This document shows positions 44,418-53,292 of a stretch of DNA of 64,000 bases, one piece after another (the stretch's first letter is position 1; each line of letters begins with the position of its first letter). The translations under genes and the position numbers were made by a program. The stretch is from contig NZ_DF820485.1 of the NCBI RefSeq assembly GCF_000691805.2, positions 124,001 through 188,000 of the forward strand, written 5' to 3'. The notes under the pieces were generated by a model. The model did no database searches and was not told the origin of the DNA. It was given only the letters and a program-made list of their open reading frames with translations. This stretch comes from Weissella oryzae SG25 (lineage in GTDB: Bacteria > Bacillota > Bacilli > Lactobacillales > Lactobacillaceae).

Positions 44418-45378
44418 TCGAATTTTTTCAGATAAGAGTGTGCAAGGTGGTCAAATGGATTTAGGGCGAGCAATGCGTGAAAAAATGCAAGAACTTAACT
44501 TAAATCCTTCTTTAGCAGCAATTAAGCAGATGGTTTTGGCTGATACAACAATTCAAGAATTTATTACAAATAACCAAGTTACACCAACAATTGTCAATCG
44601 TGATTTTGCAGTTTTGTATGAATATTTTAATCAACAAAAGCGTGCGCAAAGTGGACAAGCAGTTGTGCATCAAGGGTATCGACCGGTATTAACCTTATCG
44701 GCGGACCAAATTGTTATCTTATATCAACCAGATGAACAGACCATAGCTAGCCAAAAACTAAAAGCACAAGGGCAATTAGTTCAGGCCATTGGTATGCCTA
44801 AGCTGATTGAACGGGCCCAACTATCTGATTATGATGCAAAAGCCGATGCAGGTCGGCAAGTTGCTTTTACGCAGGTTGTAAGCTTTATTACAGAATACTT
44901 AGCAACACCTAAACAATTTCATCGGGGACTTTATGTCCATGGTTCTTATGGGATTGGTAAAACCTATTTAATGGCTGGAATGGCAAATCAATTTGCTTCA
45001 GCTGGTGTAGCTGTTACATTGGTGCATTTTCCAACTTTCACTAATGAAATGAAAGGAGCCATTGAAACTAATAAAGTTGCTGAAAAATTAGCTGCCGTTA
45101 AGGTTGCCTCAATCTTAGTGTTAGATGATATTGGAGCGGAGTCGATGAGTGCTTGGATTCGGGATGATATTTTGGGGGTAATCTTAGAATATCGAATGCA
45201 AAATGAGTTGCCTACGTTCTTTACGTCCAACTTTTCAATGGCACAATTAGAAAAAGAACATCTCTTAACGACACGAGATGGACAAGAGCCAGTTAAAGCT
45301 GAACGTTTAATGCAACGCATTAAGTATTTGGCAAAGGAGGTTATGATGTCTGGTTCAAATCGGCGTCTAACAGATTAA
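44410..45378 (+). CDS. dnaI: Primosomal protein DnaI (helicase loader ATPase)
   Basis: AAA+ ATPase that loads replicative helicase rings onto DNA. The 322-residue protein has an N-terminal helicase-interacting domain (1-105) and the ATPase with Walker A GSYGIGKT (178-185), Walker B ILVLDDIGAES and FFTSNFS as sensor 1. The whole protein has no cysteine; Bacillus DnaI carries a zinc site in its N-terminal domain, so that site is missing here (the region reads EYFNQQKRAQSGQAVVHQGY). The start is the ATG at 44410, overlapping dnaB; the upstream in-frame start at 44377 is rejected. Confidence 0.93.
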   Translation: MADRIFSDKSVQGGQMDLGRAMREKMQELNLNPSLAAIKQMVLADTTIQEFITNNQVTPTIVNRDFAVLYEYFNQQKRAQSGQAVVHQGYRPVLTLSADQIVILYQPDEQTIASQKLKAQGQLVQAIGMPKLIERAQLSDYDAKADAGRQVAFTQVVSFITEYLATPKQFHRGLYVHGSYGIGKTYLMAGMANQFASAGVAVTLVHFPTFTNEMKGAIETNKVAEKLAAVKVASILVLDDIGAESMSAWIRDDILGVILEYRMQNELPTFFTSNFSMAQLEKEHLLTTRDGQEPVKAERLMQRIKYLAKEVMMSGSNRRLTD

Positions 45379-46493
45379 TGATTAATTTTTTGCGGATATA
45401 CCGGCTAAAAATAATGCAGTTTACGGTGCTAATATTCTTGGCAGTAGGGAGCTACGTTTTTTTTAACAATAATATGCAAATGTATCAGCAACCAATGGGG
45501 GTAGTGACACAGATTGTAAAAGATAGCAAAAGCACCCAAAGTGATCAATTTGATAATCAAGTAACTCAGCATGAGCAGTTTGTACGTGTGCGCATGGCTA
45601 ATGGTAAAAATATTGGTAGACAGGTTGAGCTAGTGAATACTGCTGATTCAGCACAGGCAATTACGCAAATCTTAAAGGTTAATGACCGTATTTTTTTGCA
45701 GAAGGCTGATAATGATGTTTGGCAATTTTCAACAATGAAACGTGATCAATTTTGGGTTCCAATATTGATATTAATCATCGGTAGCTTAGTTTTAATGATG
45801 GGTAAAGCTGGTCGATTAACTGCTTTGTCCTTACTAATCAATGTTAGCCTTTTTGTTTTGGTTGTTTATATTGATTTACGGTTGCCTGATGGTAATATTT
45901 TTTGGCTTTTTGCCGGTTTTGCGCTGATCACTTCGATTATTACTTTAGGCTTAGTCTTGGGGATTCGAACAAAGTTGATGTGGACGGTTATGCTAACTGT
46001 GATTACGACTTCAGCTTTGGCAATGTTCTTAGCAAATTTAGTTTTCAATTTAACTAATAGTAATGGTCTGCACTTAGAGTTAATGGAGTACATTACGCAA
46101 CTACCAAAACCATTGTTTTATGCAATGACCTTAGTGGGTGTGTTGGGAGCAGTCATGGATGAAGCAACTGATATGATTGCTACACTCTTTGCGTTGATGC
46201 AAGAGAATCCTGAAATTTCTTTATCAGCTTTGGTTAAGGCCGGGCGACGAGTTGGTCAGGAAATTTTTGGAGCTCTAACAAATGTACTTTTTTTAATTTT
46301 TATTGCTGAAGAAATTCCAATGGCAATTTTGTATCTACATAACGGTAATACCTGGTCTTTTACCTATATGCAGAATATGTCTTTGGGAATGATTCAAACT
46401 TTAATCTCGGCAATTGCCATTGTATTAACAGTACCAGTAGGGATTGGCTGGGTCGCTTTATTAAAGTACCTTGGCCAACGAAAGGGGGCTTAG
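45378..46493 (+). CDS. YibE/F family membrane protein (first)
   Basis: A 371-residue membrane protein with an N-terminal helix (about 10-30), an extracytoplasmic beta-rich segment (about 35-120) and then seven or so helices. The YibE/F signature is seen in GVLGAVMDEATDMIATL and the VGQEIFGALTNVLFLIFIAEEIPMAI region. Function unknown. Its ATG overlaps the dnaI stop (TAATG) and has no own ribosome binding site, so translation relies on coupling. The second YibE/F gene follows after one base; the two probably form one complex. Confidence 0.85.
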   Translation: MINFLRIYRLKIMQFTVLIFLAVGSYVFFNNNMQMYQQPMGVVTQIVKDSKSTQSDQFDNQVTQHEQFVRVRMANGKNIGRQVELVNTADSAQAITQILKVNDRIFLQKADNDVWQFSTMKRDQFWVPILILIIGSLVLMMGKAGRLTALSLLINVSLFVLVVYIDLRLPDGNIFWLFAGFALITSIITLGLVLGIRTKLMWTVMLTVITTSALAMFLANLVFNLTNSNGLHLELMEYITQLPKPLFYAMTLVGVLGAVMDEATDMIATLFALMQENPEISLSALVKAGRRVGQEIFGALTNVLFLIFIAEEIPMAILYLHNGNTWSFTYMQNMSLGMIQTLISAIAIVLTVPVGIGWVALLKYLGQRKGA

Positions 46494-46494
46494 C

Positions 46495-47259
46495 ATGACC
46501 GTCACAGTTTTGTTGAGTATTATCCTTTTTAGCTTAATGTTTTTAGTTGGTGGATTTAAAGGTATTGGTGCCTTTATTTCGCTCTGGTTAAATTTTGCAA
46601 TCTTAGTTGTAATGATTACAGCAATTTCATTTGGCTTTAATGCAACCTGGATTTTAATTATCGGTGGGGGTATTGTGTTATTGATTACAATTTTGAGTAC
46701 TGGAGCAAGTGAGCAAGTGACGGCAAACGCTCTGTTAGTTGCAATTGTAATTATGCTTATATTGGCGGTTCTGATTTTTCCACTTGAACATTTGGCAATG
46801 GCTCAAGGCTTTGCTGAACAAAATTCAGATTCTTTGGAAGGCCTCTCATTAGGAATTAATATTAGCTTTGTGACTATTGGGGTAGTTGCCGCACTATTGG
46901 CAACACTTGGTGCAATTGCTGAGGCAGCAGTTGCTATTGCTACGGCAATTGAGGAAGTACGTGAGAGTCAGCCAGATATGAATTTTCAAAAATTTGTCTT
47001 AGCCTCTACGCGGGTTGGTCAGCAGATCGTTGGTACTGCGGTAAATACTGTCTTGTTTGGTTTTATGGCTGATTTTTTAAGTTTAGCGATTTGGTTTGCG
47101 AAATTAAATTATAGTTTAGCAACAATTATTAATTCAAAGCTTTTTGTTTCAGCGATGTTATCCTTGTTATATGCAATTTTGGGGGTTATTTTAGTATTAC
47201 CTCTGATGATTGGCTTATATCGGTGGCAAGAACACTTGAAAAAAGAGCGTAAAAATTAA
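46495..47259 (+). CDS. YibE/F family membrane protein (second)
   Basis: A 254-residue membrane protein with about seven helices. It shares the family pattern with its upstream partner: TLGAIAEAAVAIATAIEEVRES aligns with the DEATDMI region, and RVGQQIVGTAVNTVLFGFMADFLSLAI with the GQEIFGALTNVL region. AAAGGGGG precedes the ATG at 46495; an in-frame TTG at 46471 is rejected. Last gene of the mutM-dnaI transcription unit. Confidence 0.85.
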   Translation: MTVTVLLSIILFSLMFLVGGFKGIGAFISLWLNFAILVVMITAISFGFNATWILIIGGGIVLLITILSTGASEQVTANALLVAIVIMLILAVLIFPLEHLAMAQGFAEQNSDSLEGLSLGINISFVTIGVVAALLATLGAIAEAAVAIATAIEEVRESQPDMNFQKFVLASTRVGQQIVGTAVNTVLFGFMADFLSLAIWFAKLNYSLATIINSKLFVSAMLSLLYAILGVILVLPLMIGLYRWQEHLKKERKN

Positions 47260-47277
47260 GCTATACGGCCTTTATTT

Positions 47278-47308
47278 TGATACCATATATTAGAAATATA
47301 TGGTATCA
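47278..47308. promoter_or_regulatory. Perfect 14-bp dyad before the two-component system
   Basis: TGATACCATATATT (47278-47291) is followed after three bases by its exact inverse (47295-47308). No T run follows on either strand, so it is more likely an operator than a terminator. A TG-G-TATCAT extended -10 lies in the right arm (47301-47309), so a bound protein would block it. Autoregulation is inference. Confidence 0.55.
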
Positions 47309-47374
47309 TTGGGCGTATTAGCCATAATTTATTGGTATTTTATTAGATTATTAAAGAAAGAGTTGGGTGACCAG

Positions 47375-48064
47375 ATGAGCAATATCCTTGTAGTTGAAGA
47401 TGAGGTGAATTTGGCGCGCTTCGTGGAATTAGAATTACAGCATGAAGGCTATGAAACGCATGTTGAGGACAATGGGCGCGGTGGCCTACAGGCAGCTTTA
47501 GATAATGATTATGATTTAATTTTATTAGATTTAATGCTACCAGAGCTTAGTGGCCTCGAAGTTGCACGGCGTTTACGCGAAGTTAAAAATACACCAATTA
47601 TTATGATGACCGCACGGGATTCAGTAATTGATCGTGTTTCAGGTTTGGACTATGGTGCAGATGATTATGTAGTTAAACCCTTTGCAATTGAAGAATTATT
47701 AGCTCGAGTTCGCGCTTTGTTAAGACGGATTAATATTGAGACTGAAGAGCATAGTACTCATCAGAGTGTGGTTAAGTATCGAGATTTAACCGTTGAAAAA
47801 GAAAACCGGATCGTACGGCGGTCAAATGAAATTATTAATCTAACAAAGCGTGAATACGAATTATTGCTTATTTTAATGGAAAATATCAATGTTGTACAAA
47901 GTCGTGAAGATCTTTTGAAAAAGGTCTGGGGCTACGATTCACAAATTGAAACCAATGTTGTTGATGTTTATATTCGTTATTTACGTAATAAAATTGATTT
48001 AGCCGACTCACATGCATCATATATTCAGACCGTGCGCGGCACTGGATATGTAATGCGGCAGTAA
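47375..48064 (+). CDS. OmpR-family response regulator (ArlR/CovR/LisR-like)
   Basis: A 229-residue regulator: receiver domain with acidic pocket Glu8/Asp9, phosphorylation site Asp52 (LILLDLMLPE), Thr in MMTARD and Lys in VVKPFAIEEL, then a winged-helix domain with LTKREYELL and VWGYDSQIETNVVDVYIRYL. The NLARFVELELQHEGY start is typical of the ArlR/CovR/LisR branch, which controls surface and virulence or stress genes in Firmicutes. The start is the ATG at 47375; an in-frame start at 47300 lies in the upstream dyad. The kinase gene follows after 12 bases. Confidence 0.93.
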   Translation: MSNILVVEDEVNLARFVELELQHEGYETHVEDNGRGGLQAALDNDYDLILLDLMLPELSGLEVARRLREVKNTPIIMMTARDSVIDRVSGLDYGADDYVVKPFAIEELLARVRALLRRINIETEEHSTHQSVVKYRDLTVEKENRIVRRSNEIINLTKREYELLLILMENINVVQSREDLLKKVWGYDSQIETNVVDVYIRYLRNKIDLADSHASYIQTVRGTGYVMRQ

Positions 48065-48076
48065 GGAGTTCCCCCA

Positions 48077-49552
48077 ATGGCCGAAGAAACCATTGTTAAA
48101 AATACACCACAGCGTAGGATGTCGCTGCGCTGGAAATGGGCGCTCGGTTCAGCTGTTGGTGTTTTTTTAATATTTATGTTATTTGCGTTATTTTTGAATA
48201 TTGCTTTTTCAAATGAGCTTGTACATAATGAAAAGCTACAGATGCAGCACTCAGCATTAGTAATCAAGCAACGGCTTGGTAATTTAGATAAGGGTGGATT
48301 AGATCAGCAATCAATCGACCATTTATTAAGCACAAAGGGCACTGATTTTAGTGAGATTACTGATGACCCCATTGCCATGAACGTTTCCAAACCAGGCTAT
48401 CAAATTGCTTTATTCAAAGTAAACGGGCAGCAAGTTTATCCAAAACAAGCAACCGACCTTCGTGTTAAGCCGGGTGAGAAGCATGATTTTTATTTTGAAC
48501 ACAAAGTTTTAAATTTAAAGGGAAATTTGTTCTGGCAAGAGGCACTTTATAACAATGCCGGGCAAAAATTAGGCTATATTGTAACTCAAAATAATTTAGC
48601 AGTTGTCCATAAAATCTTCCAACGGATTTATTTAATTAGTGGCCTATTAATCGCAATTGGCCTAATGTTAATTGCGCTCTTTGGATACTGGTGGTCCGGG
48701 CTGCTCCTACAGCCAGTCGCCGACATTCAAAAGGTTGTTGACCATCTAAAAGAGGATCCACAGGCACCAGACAGGGTTATTATTCAATCGCGCTTTCATG
48801 ATGAGTTAAGTTCATTAGCAGAATTAGTAAATGATATGTTGAACCGCATGCAACGCTTTATATTGCAACAACATCAATTTGTTGAGGATGTTTCGCATGA
48901 ATTGCGAACACCAGTGGCAATTGTAAAAGGGCATATGGAATTGTTAAACCGTTGGGGTAAAGATGATCCGGCAATTTTGGCTGAGTCGATTACTGCTTCT
49001 TTAACAGAGATGCGGCGGATGGAAGGGTTAGTCCAAGAGATGCTTGATTTGACACGTGCAGATCAGGTCGAATTAACCTTTACTGAAGGGGATACAGATG
49101 TTCAAGATGTAATTCATTCAGTTTATAATAATTTTAAGATGATTTATCCTGAATTTACCTTTGGGTTAGAGGACGATTTAGAAGGACCCACGATTGTTAA
49201 TATGTCGCGCGATCATTTGGAACAAATCTTAATTATATTGTCTGACAATGCTGTTAAATATAGTCGTAAACGCCAAGAGGTTCACTTTGCAGCCTCCTCA
49301 ACAGGACCAGTCGTGATGCTAGCAGTGCAAGACTTCGGTGAAGGCATCAAACCACAGGACGCTGAACGAGTCTTTGACCGCTTTTATCGCGTTGATAAGG
49401 CTCGCTCACGTAAACAAGGAGGAAACGGTCTAGGCCTTAGTATTGCCCAGAAACTAATCGAAGGTTACGGCGGACATATTGAGCTAGAATCAGTCTTAGG
49501 GCAAGGATCGATTTTTAGAATTACCTTGCCAATTAAAGCTAAAAATAAATAG
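48077..49552 (+). CDS. Sensor histidine kinase (ArlS/CovS/LisK-like)
   Basis: A 491-residue membrane kinase: first helix about residues 22-44, an extracytoplasmic sensor region (about 45-180), a second helix (about 183-210), HAMP, then HisKA with phospho-acceptor His274 (DVSHELRTPVAIVKGH), and HATPase with N box ILSDNAVKYS, G1 DFGEGIKP, and G2 GGNGLGLSIAQKLIEGYGG. RWGKDDP after the H box is a hallmark of the ArlS branch. AAGGAG precedes the ATG. Partner of the upstream regulator; the stimulus is unknown. Confidence 0.93.
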   Translation: MAEETIVKNTPQRRMSLRWKWALGSAVGVFLIFMLFALFLNIAFSNELVHNEKLQMQHSALVIKQRLGNLDKGGLDQQSIDHLLSTKGTDFSEITDDPIAMNVSKPGYQIALFKVNGQQVYPKQATDLRVKPGEKHDFYFEHKVLNLKGNLFWQEALYNNAGQKLGYIVTQNNLAVVHKIFQRIYLISGLLIAIGLMLIALFGYWWSGLLLQPVADIQKVVDHLKEDPQAPDRVIIQSRFHDELSSLAELVNDMLNRMQRFILQQHQFVEDVSHELRTPVAIVKGHMELLNRWGKDDPAILAESITASLTEMRRMEGLVQEMLDLTRADQVELTFTEGDTDVQDVIHSVYNNFKMIYPEFTFGLEDDLEGPTIVNMSRDHLEQILIILSDNAVKYSRKRQEVHFAASSTGPVVMLAVQDFGEGIKPQDAERVFDRFYRVDKARSRKQGGNGLGLSIAQKLIEGYGGHIELESVLGQGSIFRITLPIKAKNK

Positions 49553-49559
49553 AGTCTAA

Positions 49560-49600
49560 CCTTGGTCGCTTAAATTTATCTAGCAGCCAAGGCTTTTCTT
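49560..49600 (+). terminator. Possible terminator of the two-component operon
   Basis: CCTTGG (49560-49565) pairs with CCAAGG (49587-49592), with two more inner G-C pairs after a 2x2 internal loop; moderate T run. Confidence 0.55.
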
Positions 49601-49621
49601 TTAAAATAATGGGGTAGCAAA

Positions 49622-50623
49622 ATGATTATTAAACATGCAATTTTACATATTTTAGATAAGGACGCTGGCCATTTAGTAACATCGCAAGGTGAACTAAATT
49701 TGACGCAAAGTGGTGTTCATGAATATTTGGAAAAATTATTGGAAAAATTAAATCAAGGTGATGTGAAAAGTGGCCAATTACAAGCAGATGATTTCTTATC
49801 TGCCTATGTTGATAACAATAATACGCAGACTTTTGCCGAAAAAACCGGACAGCTAGCCGAAAAATTGTTTGAAACCATTGCAGCAGCAGAAGAAGTTCCC
49901 GCCGGTGATATGCTAAGCTTGGAATATTCAGAAGGGCAAGATGATTTTTTTGCATTATTGAAACTAAATTTCGCACCCCGGTATGCTCATAACGTTGAGT
50001 ATGAAGATGATATGATGGTAAACAAACTAGTTTTGAATCAAGCGGTTCTACCAGCTGCTAGTCAACGACCTGATGAAGGCATCGTAGTAAACTTAATGAC
50101 AGGTGACTATGTATTGATTGAGAAGAATTATTTGATTGACGGGCATCGAGTAAACAATTTTTCAAAACGCTTCTTAGAGTTAGAACCAGCCAACTCAAAT
50201 AAGGTACAACTAACAGAGTTAAAGAAAGTAATTAAAACCGTAGCTGATAAGTATGATTTACCTTTACACGAGGCTTATGCAAATACGCAAGAAGGCGTCT
50301 TTGAGCAAATTTCAGAGGGTGAAACGATCAATATTAAAGAAATCAGTCATAAAGTCTTTAAGGAAAATATAGCCGCACAGACCGATTTTCAACAAGTCGC
50401 TAATGATAAGGAGCTGGATCAAGAGATTATTTTAGCCAATCCAATGAAATATGAGAAAAAATTTGCAATTCAGCGTTTTAAATTAGATTCTGGTATTGAA
50501 ATTTCAATTCCAACAAATATTTTTCATGATAAAAGAAAAGTCGAAATTATAAATAATCCGGATGGTTCTTTATCATTACTAGTAAAAGATATTGAAAGTA
50601 TAATGAATACCTTCAATGGGTAG
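49622..50623 (+). CDS. Nucleoid-associated protein, YejK/NdpA family
   Basis: A 333-residue cytoplasmic protein of the 37-kDa nucleoid-associated family. Visible family-like stretches are IIKHAILHILDKDAG at the start, FFALLKLNF near the middle, FSKRFLEL, and KKFAIQRFKLDSGIEISIPTNIF near the end. YejK binds the nucleoid in E. coli and interacts with topoisomerase IV there; a link to the parE-parC genes of this window would be speculation. GGGG lies about ten bases before the ATG. Single gene; no clear terminator after it. Confidence 0.8.
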   Translation: MIIKHAILHILDKDAGHLVTSQGELNLTQSGVHEYLEKLLEKLNQGDVKSGQLQADDFLSAYVDNNNTQTFAEKTGQLAEKLFETIAAAEEVPAGDMLSLEYSEGQDDFFALLKLNFAPRYAHNVEYEDDMMVNKLVLNQAVLPAASQRPDEGIVVNLMTGDYVLIEKNYLIDGHRVNNFSKRFLELEPANSNKVQLTELKKVIKTVADKYDLPLHEAYANTQEGVFEQISEGETINIKEISHKVFKENIAAQTDFQQVANDKELDQEIILANPMKYEKKFAIQRFKLDSGIEISIPTNIFHDKRKVEIINNPDGSLSLLVKDIESIMNTFNG

Positions 50624-50828
50624 GCATTAACAGTTGAATTTAAATTAATCATTTTTGATATGAATTAATTTAGTAATTGAAAAGAAATACTGGATAATTA
50701 TAAAAAAACATAGGTTTTTCAGATTGAATTCTAATAAATTTGCAATTTTTTTGTTAAAGGGGTAAAGTAATATAAATTGTTTTTGGTGAATTTTTTTCAT
50801 AGTTTAAGTTTTAGGAGAATTGTTTCGT

Positions 50829-52316
50829 ATGGATAAGAAACGAATCGGTCAAGGCGCCTTAATAATGATGATTTTTACATCAGTATTCGGATTTGCCAAT
50901 GGGCCAGTTGCCTTTACCCAAATGGGTTATGCTTCAATTATTTGGTATTTGATTGGTGGGGCTTTGTTCTTCCTACCAACATCATTGATGTATGCTGAGT
51001 TTGGAGCTGCATTGAAGGAATCTGAGGGTGGAATCTATTCTTGGATGGAAGCTGGTATTGGTGCACGCTGGGCCTTTGTCGCTACCTTTATTGTTATTGC
51101 ATCTTGGATTATCTGGATGATTAACGTTTCGCAAAAAGTTTGGATTACAATCTCAACTTTACTTTTTGGTTCTGACACAACAGAGACCTGGTCATTGTTT
51201 GGTATGAATGGTTTGCAAACCGTTGGTGTATTAGCAGTTATTTTCGTAGTTATTGTTGCAATTTTGGTTAATCGTGGTGTTCAATCTGTTGCTAAGATTT
51301 CATCAGTTGGTGGATTGTTCGTTATGGCCTTGAACCTTATCTTGTTGTTTGCTTCAATCGTTATCTTAATTGGACATCATGGAGTGTTCCAAGAGCCACT
51401 TAAGGTTAGCTCGTTTGTACAATCATCAAATCCCTCATTCCATAAGCTAAGTCAAGCAATTCAATTTGCTCTTTATGGTATTTTCGCATACGCCGGTTTG
51501 GAACAAATGGGTGGTGTGATGAAGGATGTCGATAAGGCTGAAAAGACTTATCCTAAGGCCGTTTTGATTTCAACCGTTTTGATTGGTGTTGGTTATTCAC
51601 TATCAATCTTCTTGTGGGGTGCATCTTCTAATTGGTCAGCTTTGTTCCACAATAAAGCTGTCAACCTTGGAAACATCACTTATGTCATGATGAGCAATCT
51701 AGGATATCAATTGGGTAATGCCCTAGGTATGGGTCATGGCGGTGAAGTATTGCTTGGACAAATCTTCACCCGTTTCGCTGGTTTGTCAATGTTCATGGCT
51801 TATACAGGTGCCTTCTTCGTGCTATCATACGCACCATTGAAGTCATTTATCATGGGTTCTCCAAAGGAAGTATGGCCAGAGCGGATGCGTCGTTTGAACT
51901 CACATGGTGTACCTTCATTCACCATCTGGGGACAAGCAATCATCGTTGCAATTTTGATTCTAGCAATTGCCTTTGGTGGTAATGGTGCAACGCAACTTTA
52001 TCAAGTATTGACGAATATGAGTAACGTTTCTTCAACCTTGCCATATGTCTTCCTAATTTTCGCTTTCCCCATGTTTAAGCGTCTAAATAATGTTGACCGT
52101 CCTTTTGTTTTCTACAAGAGTAAGGCAGCAACTTGGATTGTGACACTACTTGTTGAAGCTTTGGTTATTGTTTCAATCGTCTTGACGATTGTGGCTCCAT
52201 TCCAGATTAAAGATTACTTTGATGGAATTTGGACCGCTGCTGGACCAATTGTCTTTGGAGCAGTCGCCTTAATCATGTTTGAAATTGGTGAGCGTCGAGC
52301 AGGACACAAGCTATAA
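50829..52316 (+). CDS. yjeM: YjeM-like APC family permease
   Basis: An amino-acid permease of 495 residues with 12 or so helices, close along its length to E. coli YjeM as I remember it: MIFTSVFGFANGPVAF, EGGIYSWMEAGIG, IFLWGASSNWSAL, NLGNITYVMMSNLG and AYTGAFFVLSYAPLK. YjeM belongs to the glutamate/GABA-antiporter branch; its substrate is not established. The TTG at 50820 and ATG at 50829 are both in frame; AGGAGA at 50813-50818 is close to the TTG and 10-11 bases from the ATG, so the start is uncertain by three residues. C-rich codon use suggests high expression. Confidence 0.85.
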   Translation: MDKKRIGQGALIMMIFTSVFGFANGPVAFTQMGYASIIWYLIGGALFFLPTSLMYAEFGAALKESEGGIYSWMEAGIGARWAFVATFIVIASWIIWMINVSQKVWITISTLLFGSDTTETWSLFGMNGLQTVGVLAVIFVVIVAILVNRGVQSVAKISSVGGLFVMALNLILLFASIVILIGHHGVFQEPLKVSSFVQSSNPSFHKLSQAIQFALYGIFAYAGLEQMGGVMKDVDKAEKTYPKAVLISTVLIGVGYSLSIFLWGASSNWSALFHNKAVNLGNITYVMMSNLGYQLGNALGMGHGGEVLLGQIFTRFAGLSMFMAYTGAFFVLSYAPLKSFIMGSPKEVWPERMRRLNSHGVPSFTIWGQAIIVAILILAIAFGGNGATQLYQVLTNMSNVSSTLPYVFLIFAFPMFKRLNNVDRPFVFYKSKAATWIVTLLVEALVIVSIVLTIVAPFQIKDYFDGIWTAAGPIVFGAVALIMFEIGERRAGHKL

Positions 52317-52381
52317 AGCATAGTTAATAAAGGAATATATTTAAGAAGAAACTCAATGTGTGGTTTATCTTGAATGCCTAT

Positions 52382-52420
52382 AAACGTCTATTCACAGCAA
52401 TGCGAATAGACGTTTTTTTA
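52382..52420 (+). terminator. Terminator after yjeM
   Basis: Perfect 12-bp stem (52382-52393 with 52404-52415) and T run. Confidence 0.9.
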
Positions 52421-52588
52421 GCTATAATTACATTGAGGTATATTTACCCTAGTAGATATAAGGGACCGGTTATTTTTGAATGAATGACAAAACTAAACTA
52501 AATTCATAATGTGGTTATTCAGTTAAATAGATGTGCTATAAAAGTATAAGCATACTAGCTAGTAAGAATAATGTGTAATTTGCTGTAA

Positions 52589-52629
52589 AAAAAGCATCTG
52601 TTAGTGTTAAAATCTAACAGATGCTTTTT
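52589..52629 (-). terminator. Terminator after cadD
   Basis: Perfect 16-bp stem (52589-52604 with 52614-52629), 9-base loop; the arms end in A5/T5, usable on both strands. Confidence 0.9.
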
Positions 52630-52639
52630 ACCAAAGTAA

Positions 52640-53212
52640 TTATACAAATAATTGATAAATTTTTAATAGTAAGTTTGTATCGTACATAACAAAAATTCCA
52701 ATGCCAATATAGATTACTCGTGTTAGTGGTTCACCATACCTATCAAAGATTGACTTGATAATCTTAGTTCTGCCAGTATAAAAAGCAAGTATATTAGTTA
52801 ATAAGGCTAGTACTAGGAAGTATAGACCGCCCAAGAGTGACTCGGTTAAATTAAGGGTGGCAAGCACTGGAATATATAAAGCCAAATTATCTGCGCCACA
52901 AGAAATAAGGTATATAAAGAAAACGACAAAGATTGTTTTATGTGGATTATTGTTCTCAGCAACGGTTTCTTCCTCACCGGGTTTAATACCAAACCAGATG
53001 GGGACTAAACCTAAGATTCCAATTGTCCAAGTTGGAATGAATGCTTGGATCGTTTGACCAGCAATGGTGCTTAAGATGTATAATAAAACAACACCAGCTG
53101 CATACCCCCAAAAAGTATCTTTAAATCTATATTTTTGTAATAAAAATATCAGTATTAAGAAGAAATCTAAGTTGGCACCAATAAATAATGTTGTTAGTAA
53201 TGTTATGTTCAT
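52640..53212 (-). CDS. cadD: CadD-family cadmium resistance transporter
   Basis: A 190-residue membrane protein with five or six helices, of the CadD family, which lowers cellular Cd2+ in staphylococci and relatives. Family-like stretches are IGANLDFFLILIFLL near the N-terminus, GLVPIWFGIKPGEEE, and YLISCGADNLALYIPVL with a conserved-looking Cys-Gly-Ala-Asp-Asn. AGAGG precedes the ATG. It is divergent from an ArsR-family gene, the usual cadD-cadX arrangement, so expression is probably metal-inducible. Other metals or small substrates are possible. Confidence 0.88.
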   Translation of the reverse strand: MNITLLTTLFIGANLDFFLILIFLLQKYRFKDTFWGYAAGVVLLYILSTIAGQTIQAFIPTWTIGILGLVPIWFGIKPGEEETVAENNNPHKTIFVVFFIYLISCGADNLALYIPVLATLNLTESLLGGLYFLVLALLTNILAFYTGRTKIIKSIFDRYGEPLTRVIYIGIGIFVMYDTNLLLKIYQLFV

Positions 53213-53240
53213 TATTTGACCTCTAAACGCATTCTATTTT

Positions 53241-53264
53241 GGTTATATAATAACATGGTTATAT
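53241..53264. promoter_or_regulatory. Operator/promoter region between cadD and arsR
   Basis: ATAAC-ATG-GTTAT is a perfect dyad (53250-53262), and GGTTATAT occurs twice in the same direction (53241-53248 and 53257-53264). A TATAAT (53246-53251) overlaps the dyad. The layout fits an ArsR repressor covering the divergent promoters. Confidence 0.55.
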
Positions 53265-53292
53265 GTTTAAATACAGAACAAGGTAAGTAAAA

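Larger units (their letters stand above)
52317..52639. other. Gap between yjeM and cadD
   Basis: 323 bases with two strong terminators (52382-52420 for yjeM, 52589-52629 for cadD) and about 165 bases of AT-rich sequence between them in which I see nothing. Confidence 0.6.

Noticed and set aside
47300-47374. N-terminal hydrophobic extension of the response regulator
   Set aside because: Response regulators start just before the VVEDE segment; the extension begins inside the dyad and would be a membrane-like peptide.
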